64,000 nt of DNA from Lamellibrachia columna (Eukaryota > Annelida > Polychaeta > Sabellida > Siboglinidae). The DNA is taken from NCBI GenBank assembly GCA_963662155.1, contig OY759261.1:69861169-69925168 (forward strand), read 5' to 3'. Within the stretch, counting starts at the first letter, position 1; each line of letters begins with the position of its first letter. The position numbers and the translations under genes were made by a program. A model generated the notes under the pieces. The model worked only from the letters and a program-made list of their open reading frames with translations. It did no database searches and had not been told where the DNA came from. This document shows positions 13,301 through 24,000 of the stretch, piece after piece.

Positions 13301-13977
13301 CCTAGCATACATGTATATATTAATGTAAAACTAGTACTCTACATCTATAAACCCCTAATGGCATAAACTCAACAGTCACCAATGTTGTCTATTTCACATG
13401 TGTATTGCCTAAGGCATTGCCTGACTAGCCTAGCTGTCCTTGCACTGTTGTTTACAAACAAGTCTTGGACACTGGTCAATGCACAGGTCTCTGGGGAATG
13501 GTCAAGATCAGCCATCTCCCAGCCACCTCCTAGAGCAATTAATTATTGCAACTTCAAAGGGAGAGAGGGCACCCATCTGATGCTGGCTTAACTATAGGGA
13601 CAGCTACATAATACCTTAGTACATAATACCTTAGTACATAATACCTTATACATGCACAATCTATCCATGCACATTGTATATCAAATCGCATAACATATGT
13701 ATTATTAACTATAACAGTAGCATCACTAAAGATGATCGAAACTGAACTTTCTAAAGGGTTCTAAACATGTAGGGGAAGAAAGTGTTAGATAAGCCATTTT
13801 TCATTCTTTTTGATGTCTAAGGCGCAATCATATTCATAAGTCAAAATTGTTTCTACTCACATAAACTATGATTATTAATAGATTATTTTATGCCAAGATA
13901 ATATATCTAGCATGTATAGGTAATTATATCTAGCTGAATCAAATAGGGTTGGTAAGCTGGCTCAACTAACACTTGGT
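10346..13977. other. 3.6 kb intergenic stretch, only short repeats
   Basis: I recognise no gene. Small tandem duplications are GGTGTTACAA three times near 12560-12585, a duplicated block of about 60 bp containing GTATAAGAGCAACATG (12740-12850), and ACATAATACCTTAGT three times near 13606-13648. Short ORFs at 11143-11478(-), 12142-12465(+) and 13045-13272(+) have no recognisable family or splice support. Confidence 0.45.
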
Positions 13978-14078
13978 GTGGGGTAAGTTGAGCCACAGTG
14001 TAGCGTAAGTTGAGCCACAGTGTAGCGTAAGTTGAGCCACAGTGTAGCGTAAGTTGAGCCACAGTGTAGCGTAAGTTG
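13978..14078. repeat. 22-bp minisatellite, 4-5 copies
   Basis: GTAAGTTGAGCCACAGTGTA plus GC is repeated in tandem. The ORFs that cross it are not supported as genes. Confidence 0.93.
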
Positions 14079-14639
14079 CGTAAATGCTTCATTCCTATAA
14101 TTTACGTAGGCCTTGTACAAAAATTGTAAATTGTAACAACTCAGCCAACACATCTACCCAATGGGTACAACACGGCTCTGACAAGTCTACACGCTTAATT
14201 AATAAGTCAACACACTTAATTAATATAGACGTATAGGTAAATCGCAACCAGTGTAACTAACTGCTATTGTGTTGGCTTGTAGCTATCTGATGTGTCCCTG
14301 TGACACATGCATGCATGCATACAGACCACCAGGTGAGTTACCCATCTAGGCTTAAGCCAGGGGATAATGACAGATGTTCAAGTTAAATACGTTCACATGC
14401 TAGACTTTTATTTGTCAAGTATTTTCACATTTTAAACATCACTACCCTATGTTATGGCAGTGGATGGACCTGTTTCTGCCACGCACTGAAATGCCGGCCT
14501 GCTTCCCGTCACCTAGCTGGCTTATCGCTCTAGTCTAAAGGGGGATGGTTAATGATGTAACTCCATGGGTATTACAAATGTATATACTACAGATCTGACC
14601 AGGGCGCGTCATAGCACGTGTAGGAAGACTGTGTACACC

Positions 14640-15060
14640 ACACGTACAGTGTCGTACACCATGTCAACCAACAGCGATGCCTATCATTTCAACTCTTAGA
14701 AGTAATCAAATAACGTGTTATTTACTTATTTGACTTACTGTGGCGTAAATGATGTTACGTTATGGTTTCGTTTCAAATGCGGCAGTCGCCACTGCCAGAT
14801 GCAGCTTGGTGTACACTCTACAGCTTGGTGTACACTCTACAGCTTGGAGTACATTCTACAGCTTGGTGTACGCTCTACAGCTTGGTGTACGCTCTACAGC
14901 TTGGTGTACGCTCTACATCTTGGTGTACAATCTACATCTTGGTGTACATTCTACAGCTTGGTGTACACGCTACAGCTTGGTGTACACGCTACAGCTTGGT
15001 GTACACTCTACAGCTTGGTGTACACTCTACAGCTTGTCTCCATAAATATCTATAAATAAC
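14640..15060. repeat. Duplicated intron segment paralogous to 21010-21200
   Basis: The pieces CAGTGTCGTACACCATG, ACTGTGGCGTAAATGATGTTA, TTTCAAATGCGGCAGTC and ATAAATATCTATAAATA match in order the sequence right of the CTG tract in intron 1 of galactosyltransferase gene A. This places 14640-15060 in the equivalent intron of copy C. Homology stops at the left edge, exactly where gene A has its CTG tract and exon 2. Confidence 0.8.
14802..15034. repeat. 19-bp minisatellite, about 12 copies
   Basis: The unit is CAGCTTGGTGTACACTCTA with variants in the last bases. It interrupts the duplicated intron. The gene A intron has a single related stretch at 21150-21180 (TGCAAGTTCCTCTTTGTACG followed by GAGCTTG), so the array arose after, or was retained only in, copy C. 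Confidence 0.95.
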
Positions 15061-15464
15061 GTTTAAGATGTATCCGTGCTTGACACGCGGTCACACCAGC
15101 GCTACACAATGTGGGAACCCAAAACAGTGCTCGCGTGATCAACAGTCAATCAAGCGTAACAAATGTAAAAATATGCGTGACTCGTGTAAGTATAAACAGC
15201 GCCACAATACTAACATTTCATAACGCCATGCTTTCAATTAATCAAAACCACTTAAGATTTGAAGCATGTTGCTTACAAAACAACGCGTGGTAGTTTTAAA
15301 GAACACACTTATAATTTTTTTTATATAGCATATTATGTACAATCAGGTGCGGTTAAGCGTTGATTACGAAACGGACAACGCTACAGTCAAACTGGTACGG
15401 TAGCAGTAACGCCTAAAGATACTTTCGCTCAGGCTAGGTAGGCCTACTTGACCGTATCACTTAC

Positions 15465-15696
15465 CTTTGTGCCAGTGTTTGTCTTTGAACTTAACGATAT
15501 CTCGCGGTCCCGGCAGAGCGTCCAGCGCTTCGTGGCTGAGCACAGCGTGATCTGTAGCGTAGCTCTCACGGCCACCGCTGCTGTGCAGGTCGAGCGAGAC
15601 ATTCGATATGTAGTGGTAGTTGGACAGGAAACGCATGACGGTAAACCCTGTTACTACCCCGAAGACGTATAGGAAGACGCCTCGGCGAGTACTCAT
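15465..15696 (-). CDS. C1GALT1-like first coding exon (copy C), orphan
   Basis: This encodes the N-terminal 77 residues of a core-1 beta-1,3-galactosyltransferase-like type II membrane protein: a short basic cytosolic tail (MSTRRG), a signal anchor at about residues 6-24, then a luminal stem ending FKDKHWHK. It is clearly paralogous to gene A exon 1 at 25866-26109 over almost its whole length, including the conserved stem motif LSHEALDALPGPR. The ATG at 15696 aligns with the gene A start, and the exon ends in a good donor (AAAG|GTAAGTG) in phase 1. No catalytic exon with a DxD motif lies downstream (1-15464) on this strand. Either the gene is truncated or its remaining exons lie beyond the window. 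Homology continues upstream to about 15810, so the promoter-proximal region was duplicated too. Confidence 0.75.
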
Positions 15697-16065
15697 GTTG
15701 AAGCGACCTTTCCCCCGACCAACCACGTGCGATAACAACGCGCACACCGAGTTGCCACGGCGTAGCGAAAACACTACGGCACGCAGCGACGCATGTAACG
15801 GACTGTTTCACGCCAGCCGGCTGTCCCCCGAGTCACCGGCGGCGGCGACAATACGGCCTGCTTGTCGCCGATCGAGGGACGCTCTCAAAACCGACCGATT
15901 CTCGCACATGCGGCGTCGGCTTGGCTCTAGTCCTGCAAAAAATGGTCTGCGTTAGCTTAGCATACGCAGTGCGCTGCCCGTGGAAAAAACAACATGAAGG
16001 TAGATTTGTAGCTTCGTAGACACCAGAAACGTTATGGAGAAATAACATATTATAGCGACCAGAAT

Positions 16066-16268
16066 ACGTATTTGTATAGGCTGATGTAGGGTAGGCCCCT
16101 ATTTGTAATTGTAGTTTACTTCATCCTGAATCACGTATTTGTAGAAGGTGATGTAGGGTAGGCCCCTATTTGTAATTTGCTTAATCTTGAATCACGTATT
16201 TGTAGAAGGTGATGTAGGGTAGGCCCCTATTTGTAATTGTAGTTTACTTCATCCTGAATCACGTATTT
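16066..16268. repeat. Three copies of a 61-67 bp repeat
   Basis: Each copy runs from CGTATTTGTA through GATGTAGGGTAGGCCCCTAT and TTGTAATTG to CCTGAATCA or CTTGAATCA. Starts are near 16068, 16135 and 16196; the middle copy lacks about 6 bp. Confidence 0.92.
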
Positions 16269-16904
16269 ATAATTATTGTATTTGATGTTCATATTTGGTG
16301 TGTACATACATATGCAAATACTGACTACTGACCAAAAATGGCACATACGAAAGGCACATACACACCCACAAATGACACAAACGGAGGTTAGGAGGAAAGT
16401 CTCCCGTAACGGCACATTTGGGATGTTATTTTTTCTCAAAAATTCCCAGTTTTGGAGGGAACAATGTGTTTCATCACCTGCAGCAAAATCTCTTTCTTCC
16501 AAATTCTTTAAATTGGCACCTCTGACTCGTAACTAATAAGTGTGAAGGTTGTAATTTCAGTAACAAATCTATGCGACATCTAAATGTCGTAATTTATTCA
16601 TTCCACTCCGATCCGACCACAGAATAATATTCCAACAAAAACGATCGAAAATACCCAGATAAATTTCAAGAAACCAATGCAACGCTTGCTTTTGTCGGGA
16701 CTTATTCGCACCGACCGTATAACTTAAGTGAAACATCACAATTATAGTTAATTCGCCAGTTTTCGTTTGCACAGTTACTCATCAATAATTCAATATGTGC
16801 TGTTTTGAATCCACGTGCGAGCATTTCTGCATTATTAATGTTCAATAAGCAACAATACACGACGGCATCGTTTTAGGGAGCATCAGCAAGTTCTGGATTT
16901 TAAT

Positions 16905-17130
16905 ATTATATTTTTTTGGTGTATTTATTGATGACGATCTGAACTGGAAACCTCATTTTATTACCGTTAGAACAAAACTGTCGAAAGTTGCGGCGCCCAT
17001 CTACAAAGCAAATTGTCTAATTAATCTTGATGGAATATACATAATACATTATTGCATTGCTGCTTGTTTTGTCATGTATTAGTTATTATAGTGCAACATG
17101 GAAGAACACCTGTGCTACAGAAACGAATAG
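16905..17130 (+). mobile_element. LINE reverse-transcriptase C-terminal fragment
   Basis: The plus strand reads GVFIDDDLNWKPHFITVRTK, then KLSKVAAPIYKANCLINL, then after small frame changes ISYYSATWKNTC and VLQKRIVRLVCGA. This is the order seen after the RT palm in CR1/Jockey-type LINEs: a dLnWk-H motif, a Y..S/Y.N..WGNT-like segment, and LQKr.vR. Stops and frameshifts make it a dead fragment. Its last motif seeds the adjacent 51-bp array. Confidence 0.8.
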
Positions 17131-17545
17131 TTCGTCTGGTTTGTGGTGCACAACGTATAACGACACTACAGAAACGAGTACTTCGTCTGGTTTGTGGTGC
17201 ACAACGTATAACGGCACTACAGAAACGAGTAGTTCGTCTGGTTTGTGGTGCACAATGTATAACGACACTACAGAAACGAGTAGTTCGTCTGGTTTGTGGT
17301 GCATAACGTATAACGGCACTACAGAAACGAGTAGTTCGTCTGGTTTGTGGTGCACAACGTATAATGGCACTACAGAAACGAGTAGTTCGTCTAGTTTGTG
17401 GTGCACAACGTATAACGGCACTACAGAAACGAGTAGTTCGTCTGGTTTGTGTTGCACAACGTATAACGGCACTACAGAAACGAGTAGTTCGTCTGGTTTG
17501 TGGTGCACAACGTATAACGGCACTACAGAAACGAGTAGTTCGATT
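17111..17545. repeat. 51-bp minisatellite, 8-9 copies, derived from LINE RT coding sequence
   Basis: The unit runs ACAGAAACGAGTAGTTCGTC, TGGTTTGTGGTGCACAACG, TATAACGGCACT. In the frame of the adjoining LINE fragment each unit encodes 17 residues, LQKRVVRLVCGAQRITA, which is the conserved LQKR motif found once in an intact LINE. The 51-bp length keeps every frame open, which produces long artefactual ORFs on both strands. Confidence 0.95.
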
Positions 17546-17597
17546 CAGGCAGGCGTAAAAGTCCAAGGCAGCTACCGTTCTGTTCATCGCTACTGGG

Positions 17598-18136
17598 TAG
17601 TGCAAGGAGTCACAAGGCAGTGCAAGGAGTCACAAGGCAGTGCAAGGAGTCACAAGGTAGTGCAAGGTGTCACAAGGCAGTGCAAGGAGTCACAATGCAG
17701 TGCAAGGAGTCACAAGGCAGTGCAAGGTGTCACAAGGCAGTGCAAGGTGTCACAAGGCAGTGCAAGGAGTCACAAGGCAGTGCAAGGAGTCACAATGCAG
17801 TGCAAGGAGTCACAAGGCAGTGCAAGGTGTCACAAGGCAGTGCAAGGAGTCACAAGGCAGTGCAAGGAGTCACAAGGCAGTGCAAGGTGTCACAAGGCAG
17901 TGCAAGGAGTCACAAGGCAGTGCAAGGTGTCACAAGGCAGTGCAAGGAGTCACAAGGCAGTGCAAGGTGTCACAAGGCAGTGCAAGGAGTCACAAGGCAG
18001 TGCAAGGAGTCACAAGGCAGTGCAAGGTGTCACAAGGCAGTGCAAGGAGTCACAAGGCAGTGCAAGGAGTCACAAGGCAGTGCAAGGTGTCACAAGGCAG
18101 TGCAAGGAGTCACAAGGCAGTGCAAGGAGTCACAAG
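17598..18136. repeat. 20-bp minisatellite, about 27 copies
   Basis: The unit is TGCAAGGAGTCACAAGGCAG with an A/T alternation (GGAGTC versus GGTGTC). Variant order is irregular, with pairs of A-type units separated by T-type units. It lies just beyond the 3' end of gene A and may overlap its untranslated trailer; I see no clear polyadenylation signal. Confidence 0.97.
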
Positions 18137-18328
18137 CTCTTGCAGGGGCTGCCTTTCTCGCCGTACAACGCCGGGTAACTCGGCTAGTAATTAATACATA
18201 AATGGGAGTTATGCACATTGGTGGAATCACACGAATAAACTGTTTCGCGCAATTGTTCTGCGGTGAGATGCTTCCTAATGAAAACAGAGTTAGTGTTTGA
18301 TCTACGGCCCCCGTTTTTTTTTGCGGTA

Positions 18329-18397
18329 TCACTTTTCGCTGGACGTGTCGTTATTCTTGACTGGATATCCTGATGGCGAAACTGCCGTCTCTTTAGC

Positions 18398-18431
<34 letters not shown>

Positions 18432-18613
18432 GGTGTCGTAACATTGTAGTGATACTGTAGTTGATCCGGTCTGGAAGCGTTCACGTGCACGTTGAGATCC
18501 TGTAGTCCACTGATTATACCGTAAGGCGCCAAGTGGTATACGTAGAACTCAAGTTCGTACATCATGTCGGGTGGAATGTAATGGAAGGTGATGGCGTAGT
18601 CGCTGCTCAAGCC
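18329..18613 (-). CDS. C1GALT1: Gene A exon 3 (C-terminal block and stop)
   Basis: Starts GLSSDYAITFHYI after a TTGTAG acceptor and ends with the stop at 18329-18331. The conserved MYELEFYVYHLAPYGII block matches gene B exon 4 (HTLEYFVYHLKPYGII). The last 35 or so residues are low complexity, including a Thr run. Confidence 0.88.
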
Positions 18614-20935
18614 CTACAACGAAACGTTCAAAGAAGTGCAAGAATTAACGTATTATACTTTGTGAAAATAACTGGGTAAGAAGAAATGCGCGATTGAAAG
18701 AGTAGACAAGGGAAGAATGGAGGAGCTGAGGGAGGAGGTTGGTGTGAGAGAGGGTTCAAGAGGAAGCTGGCGAGGGGCAGTTAAAGTGGACTGGACACGT
18801 GGACAGATTGGACGGAGATTGTTGACGAAGAGAGTGGATGCAGTGGAGGCAAGAGGAAGACCGAGATTGAAATGGGAGGACAATTGGTGGGACTGGCAGG
18901 AGAACCAGAGCGAGAGGTGGGGAGGGGGGAGAGACGGGTGGTGGAAACGGCAAATTCCCGTTTTATGAAATGTCTGACAGTAAATATAACGCAGCTGTAA
19001 AGCTAAAGCATGAAGTATGACATCATAACTTTAGATTAACTGTGAGGGCGAACAATTCAGAGATAACTTTCTGTTTACTATTATAAGCGTTATTATTGTT
19101 ATGCTGTATTCTTTGCTGACGCTAAATCTTTCCGACTTTTTATTTTGTGGTACAGGTTATCCTTCCGTCAACAATCGATCTCGCTTAGCATTCTGTCAAA
19201 CTCATCGACGTGATTATACATTCAAAATGGTTAGTGCGAAGTGGTACGTTGGATGAGCAATGCGATTGTTGTTTACGATGTGTATTTGAGTATATGTAAC
19301 ATAGGGAAAAAAACCGAGCGTTATTTTGTTCCTGTAAACATTTTCAAAGCAAACACTATCCACAATTGAAATCGAGAGATTATACAGAACATAGGAGTTC
19401 ACAAAATAAAAATGATTAATGACGATGTGCAGAATCTGTGTATGTTGTGGCAGTGGTGAAATCGTGAGACTTACATTCCATTCACTGTGTGGCGCCACTG
19501 GTGGGAGTTTGGCATTCCGTTTATAAACATGCGCCGTCAAAACCATTACATTTCGGGTAGCGACTATTGTTTGTCTGCCATTGTTTCATATCGTAAAGTT
19601 TGCACGCAATGACCGCGGCAAAACGTAAACAATACTTTCGTCGTTATCGCCGTCACCATGACGTAAATAATTTGTAATTAGTTCCGTCCTAGCAAGAGCG
19701 TCCAATATGACAAAAAAGAACTACACCCTGTCTTGTGTAGAGCACATTAAATGCGTATGTAGTAACATCCCTAATACAGACATACACAGTTAACATTTAA
19801 CGAACATTTTTGGCGCCGTATGCGTCACACCATGAATACCAGTTGGGAAAATGGCCGTGTAGGTGTACGCTAGTGGGGAACCAGTGAAACCGATTCCGGG
19901 AGGACTGCGTGAAGATAGATTTGTTGGGAGTGGGAGGGAGTGGATAGCGAGAGATGGGAAAACGGTAATTTCCTGTTTTTATACCATTTCTGACAGTAAA
20001 TACAGTATAGCAATGAAGGTGAAGACATGAAGTGTAACACTGTCATGACGTACATAACTAGTAATTAATTCCGCCCATATCACGAGCGTCCGATACGACA
20101 AACAATATGGCACCCCCCCCCCCCGTGTATCGCATAGAGAATTTGGAATGCATTTGTAATAACATCGTTAATTCAGACAAATACAGTGATGATCTAACGA
20201 ACCTTACTGGCGCCATACGCGTCATACGTGTAATACCAGTCGGGATAATTGCCGTGAATGTGTGTGGTAGGATCGAAACAGTGAAACCGACTCCGACTCA
20301 ACGCATCCCTCGTGTCGGAGGTTTTCACTCCCAACTTGTGCATGCACCTGCCCACCTCGACGTCTTCAGCCCCTTGGTCCTTAGCGCACATACCCTCTGT
20401 CCGGTTACCGAACCTGCGCAGAGCTTCCCGACTAAACACGTAGCCTCCGCCTCCGCTGTAGTAGCCCTGGGCCACGAAAGGCTTGAAACGGTGGCCGAAA
20501 TAGATCGGCTCCGACGTATTTTTCGACGACAAGAAATAACGGAGATTCTCAACGATGACGTACGTATCATCATCGACCTTCATAAACCAATCGGCGTCGT
20601 CGTAGTGGTGCTGATAGATGTAATCGAACGCCCTCATCGTCTTCGCTGTTAGGTGGTCTCTACCCTCCTGTACGTCAATGTCAATAGTTGGAAATGTGTC
20701 GTCTTTGTGATCGCTCACGAACAGCAACTTATTGCAGCGACGTGCCCACGTGGCTCGCACGTGACGCGCCTTCTTCTGCAGATTGTCTGCTGACGTCATC
20801 ACCCAGCAGAGCACACGGACCTCGTTGTAGAGCTTCCTCGCGAGCGTGTCGTTATCTGGAACAAAATGCAGAATAATGCTATTGTTAGATGCTGCGTTTG
20901 TGATGCTGTTCTGTGTGGTGTCAATGGTGCTGCTG

Positions 20936-21019
<84 letters not shown>

Positions 21020-24000
21020 CACAGTGTCGTACACAATGGCGGACAACTGCGGATAGCGATAATTTCTACTATTAGACTTAGTAAAACATCTACTGTGGCG
21101 TAAATTATGTTACTTTATAGTTTCATTTCAAATGCGGTATTTGTCTCTGCAAGTTCCTCTTTGTACGGAGCTTGTCACCACATATATCTATATAAATACG
21201 CTAACGTTGGGGGCAGTCTGGCAGTCTGGCAGTCTCTCCTCCCAGGCGCCGATGTCCAGTCGTCTCATTCGCCTCCTTGCACCAGTGGCCGCTGATCTAA
21301 CAATTGGCGATGATAAAAGTTCACTCATTAATTCACTGATAATGCGCAATCGTCACTTTTCTAGGGATTGTATAACTATGGGTAATGGCGGACGGATCCT
21401 AATTGTGGTCTGTGGCCAATAGAAGCCAGAGTGGAGCCCCCCTGTACAGTGGCTTAACTAGTATTACATCGTAAGTAAATACGTCGAAGTAACTGCCTTA
21501 GTGCTTTTTAATGAATGTTTTTTTGAAAACTTCTGATACGTTAGTAAAGTTAATGTTTTCTGTGCTATTGCATTAAATCTTTGAGTCAGTGTCAACAATC
21601 ACCAGGCCGGGTCGACAGTCGGTGTCAACAATCACCAGGCCGGGTCGACAGTCAGTGTCAACAATCACCAGGCCGGGTCGACAGTCAGTGTCAACAATCA
21701 CCAGGCCGGGTCGACAGTCAGTGTCAACAATCACCAGGCCGGGTCGACAGTCAGTGTCAACAATCACCAGGCCGGGTCGACAGTCAGTGTCAATAATCAC
21801 CAGGCCGGGTCGACAGTCAGTGTCAACAATCACCAGGCCGGGTCGACAGTCAGTGTCAACAATCACCAGGCCGGGTCGACAGTCGGTGTCAACAATCACC
21901 AGGCCGGGTCGACAGTCGGTGTCAACAATCACCAGGCCGGGTCCACAGTCAGTGTCAACAATCACCAGGCCGGGTCGACAGTCAGTGTCAACAATCACCA
22001 GGCCGGGTCGACAGTCAGTGTCAACAATCACCAGGCCGGGTCGACAGTCAGTGTCAACAATCACCAGGCCGGGTCGACAGTCTGTGTCAACAATCACCAG
22101 GCCGGGTCGACAGTCAGTGTCAACAATCACCAGGCCGGGTCGACAGTCGGTGTCAACAATCACCAGGCCGGGTCGACAGTCAGTGTCAACAATCACCCGG
22201 CCGGGTCGACAGTCGGTGTCAACAATCACCAGGCCGGGTCGACAGTCGGTGTCAACAATCACCAGGCCGGGTCGACAGTCGGTGTCAACAATCACCAGGC
22301 CGGGTCGACAGTCGGTGTCAACAATCACCAGGCCGGGTCGACAGTCGGTGTCAACAATCACCAGGCCGGGTCGACAGTCGGTGTCAACAATCACCAGGCC
22401 GGGTCGACAGTCGGTGTCAACAATCACCAGGCCGGGTCGACAGTCGGTGTCAACAATCACCAGGCCGGGTCGACAGTCGGTGTCAACAATCACCAGGCCG
22501 GGTCGACAGTCAGTGTCAACAACATTTCCAGGAATCCTAACACTATAATGACGGCCTGTTGGAAAATCAGATGTGGTTTCATCCGCGTTGTTCTATGGAT
22601 TGTGTACGCATCTTTCTATGTCCTTTCATCTCCTTGGGCCATTGGCCTCTGATCTATCGATTGGCGTTGTATTAAACACAAAGATGGGCGAATTAAGTGG
22701 TGAGCCACTCACCAGAGGACGACACTAGCAGTAGCCGATTTACAGGAACAATTAATTTTCACGCTTTCGCGGAAAAACGTCAGTTAAACAACGGTCAATT
22801 CAATATTTTATAATGTATTACATGTATCAGTGCTTGGCACCCTGTCATGCCAATGCTAAATACATGTATACAATGCAGGTGCCCATACAATGCGGGTACC
22901 TATACAATGAATCCCTGGCCGACGGTCGATGAAGCGTAATACGTAACCGCAAAAGGATGATTCCAAGCCACTTAATATTTTAACGCCTGGTAAAATGGTA
23001 CGTTCTTATGTAGCGCAGTACCCAGTCCTCGGGATTGTCCAGAGCGCTTTACACTTCACCCTCTGGCAGACATGTTCATTCTAACTCCATTTCGACTTCT
23101 CTGGGAAGAATTCAGCCATGCTGCAATTACTGTGCGAAGACTATTGCCAAAGCATCGAAAGGGCGGCAAGATGAGTCGAACCCGAGTTATCACGATTGAG
23201 AGCCCAACGTTCTAACCGCTACGCTACCGCGCCCCACTGCTACGTTACCGCGCCCCACTGCTACGTTACCGCGCCCCACTGCTACGTTACGGCGCCCCAC
23301 TGCTACGTTACCGCGCCCCACTGCTACGTTACCGCGCCCCACTGCTACGTTACCGCGCCCCACTGCTACGCTACCGCGCCCCACTGCTACGTTACCGCGC
23401 CCCACTGCTACGTTACCGCGCCCCACTGCTACGCTACCGCGCCCCACTGCTACGCTACTGCGCCCCACTGCTACGCTACTGCGCCCCACTGCTACGCTAC
23501 TGCGCCCCACTGCTACGTTACTGCGCCCCACTGCTACGCTACTGCGCCCCACTGCTACGCTACTGCGCCCCACTGCTACGCTACTGCGCCCCACTGCTAC
23601 GCTACCGCGCCCCATTGCTACGCTGCCGCGTCCCACTGCTACGCTACCGCGCCCCACTGCTACGCTACCGCGCCCCACTGCTACGCTGCCGCGCCCCACT
23701 GCTACGCAACCGCGCCCCACTGCTACGCTACCGCGCCCCACTGCTACGCTACTGCGCCCCACTGCTACGCTGCCGCGCCCCACTGCTACGCTGCCGCGCC
23801 CCACTGCTACGCTACCGCGCCCCACTGCTACGCTACCGCGCCCCACTGCTACGCTACCGCGCCCCACTGCTACGCTGCCGCTGCCGCGCCCCACTGCTAC
23901 GCTGCCGCGCCCCACTGCTACGCTGCCGCGCCCCACTGCTACGCTGCCGCGCCCCACAAAGGTACTAAACAAAACGTGGCATTTTAAAATAACATAATAA

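Noticed and set aside
20203..20210. Stronger GTAAGG donor four bases before the chosen end of gene A exon 2
   Set aside because: It would end in phase 1 and put exon 3 out of frame; the weaker GTTCGT site gives phase 0, as in gene B.
20107..20652. 181-codon plus-strand frame
   Set aside because: It is the antisense shadow of galactosyltransferase exon 2.
21573..22548. Open frames over 300 codons on both strands (also 17057-18178, 23190-24041, 41895-42947, 55980-57167)
   Set aside because: They are translations of tandem repeats whose units lack stop codons; no domain, start context or splice support.
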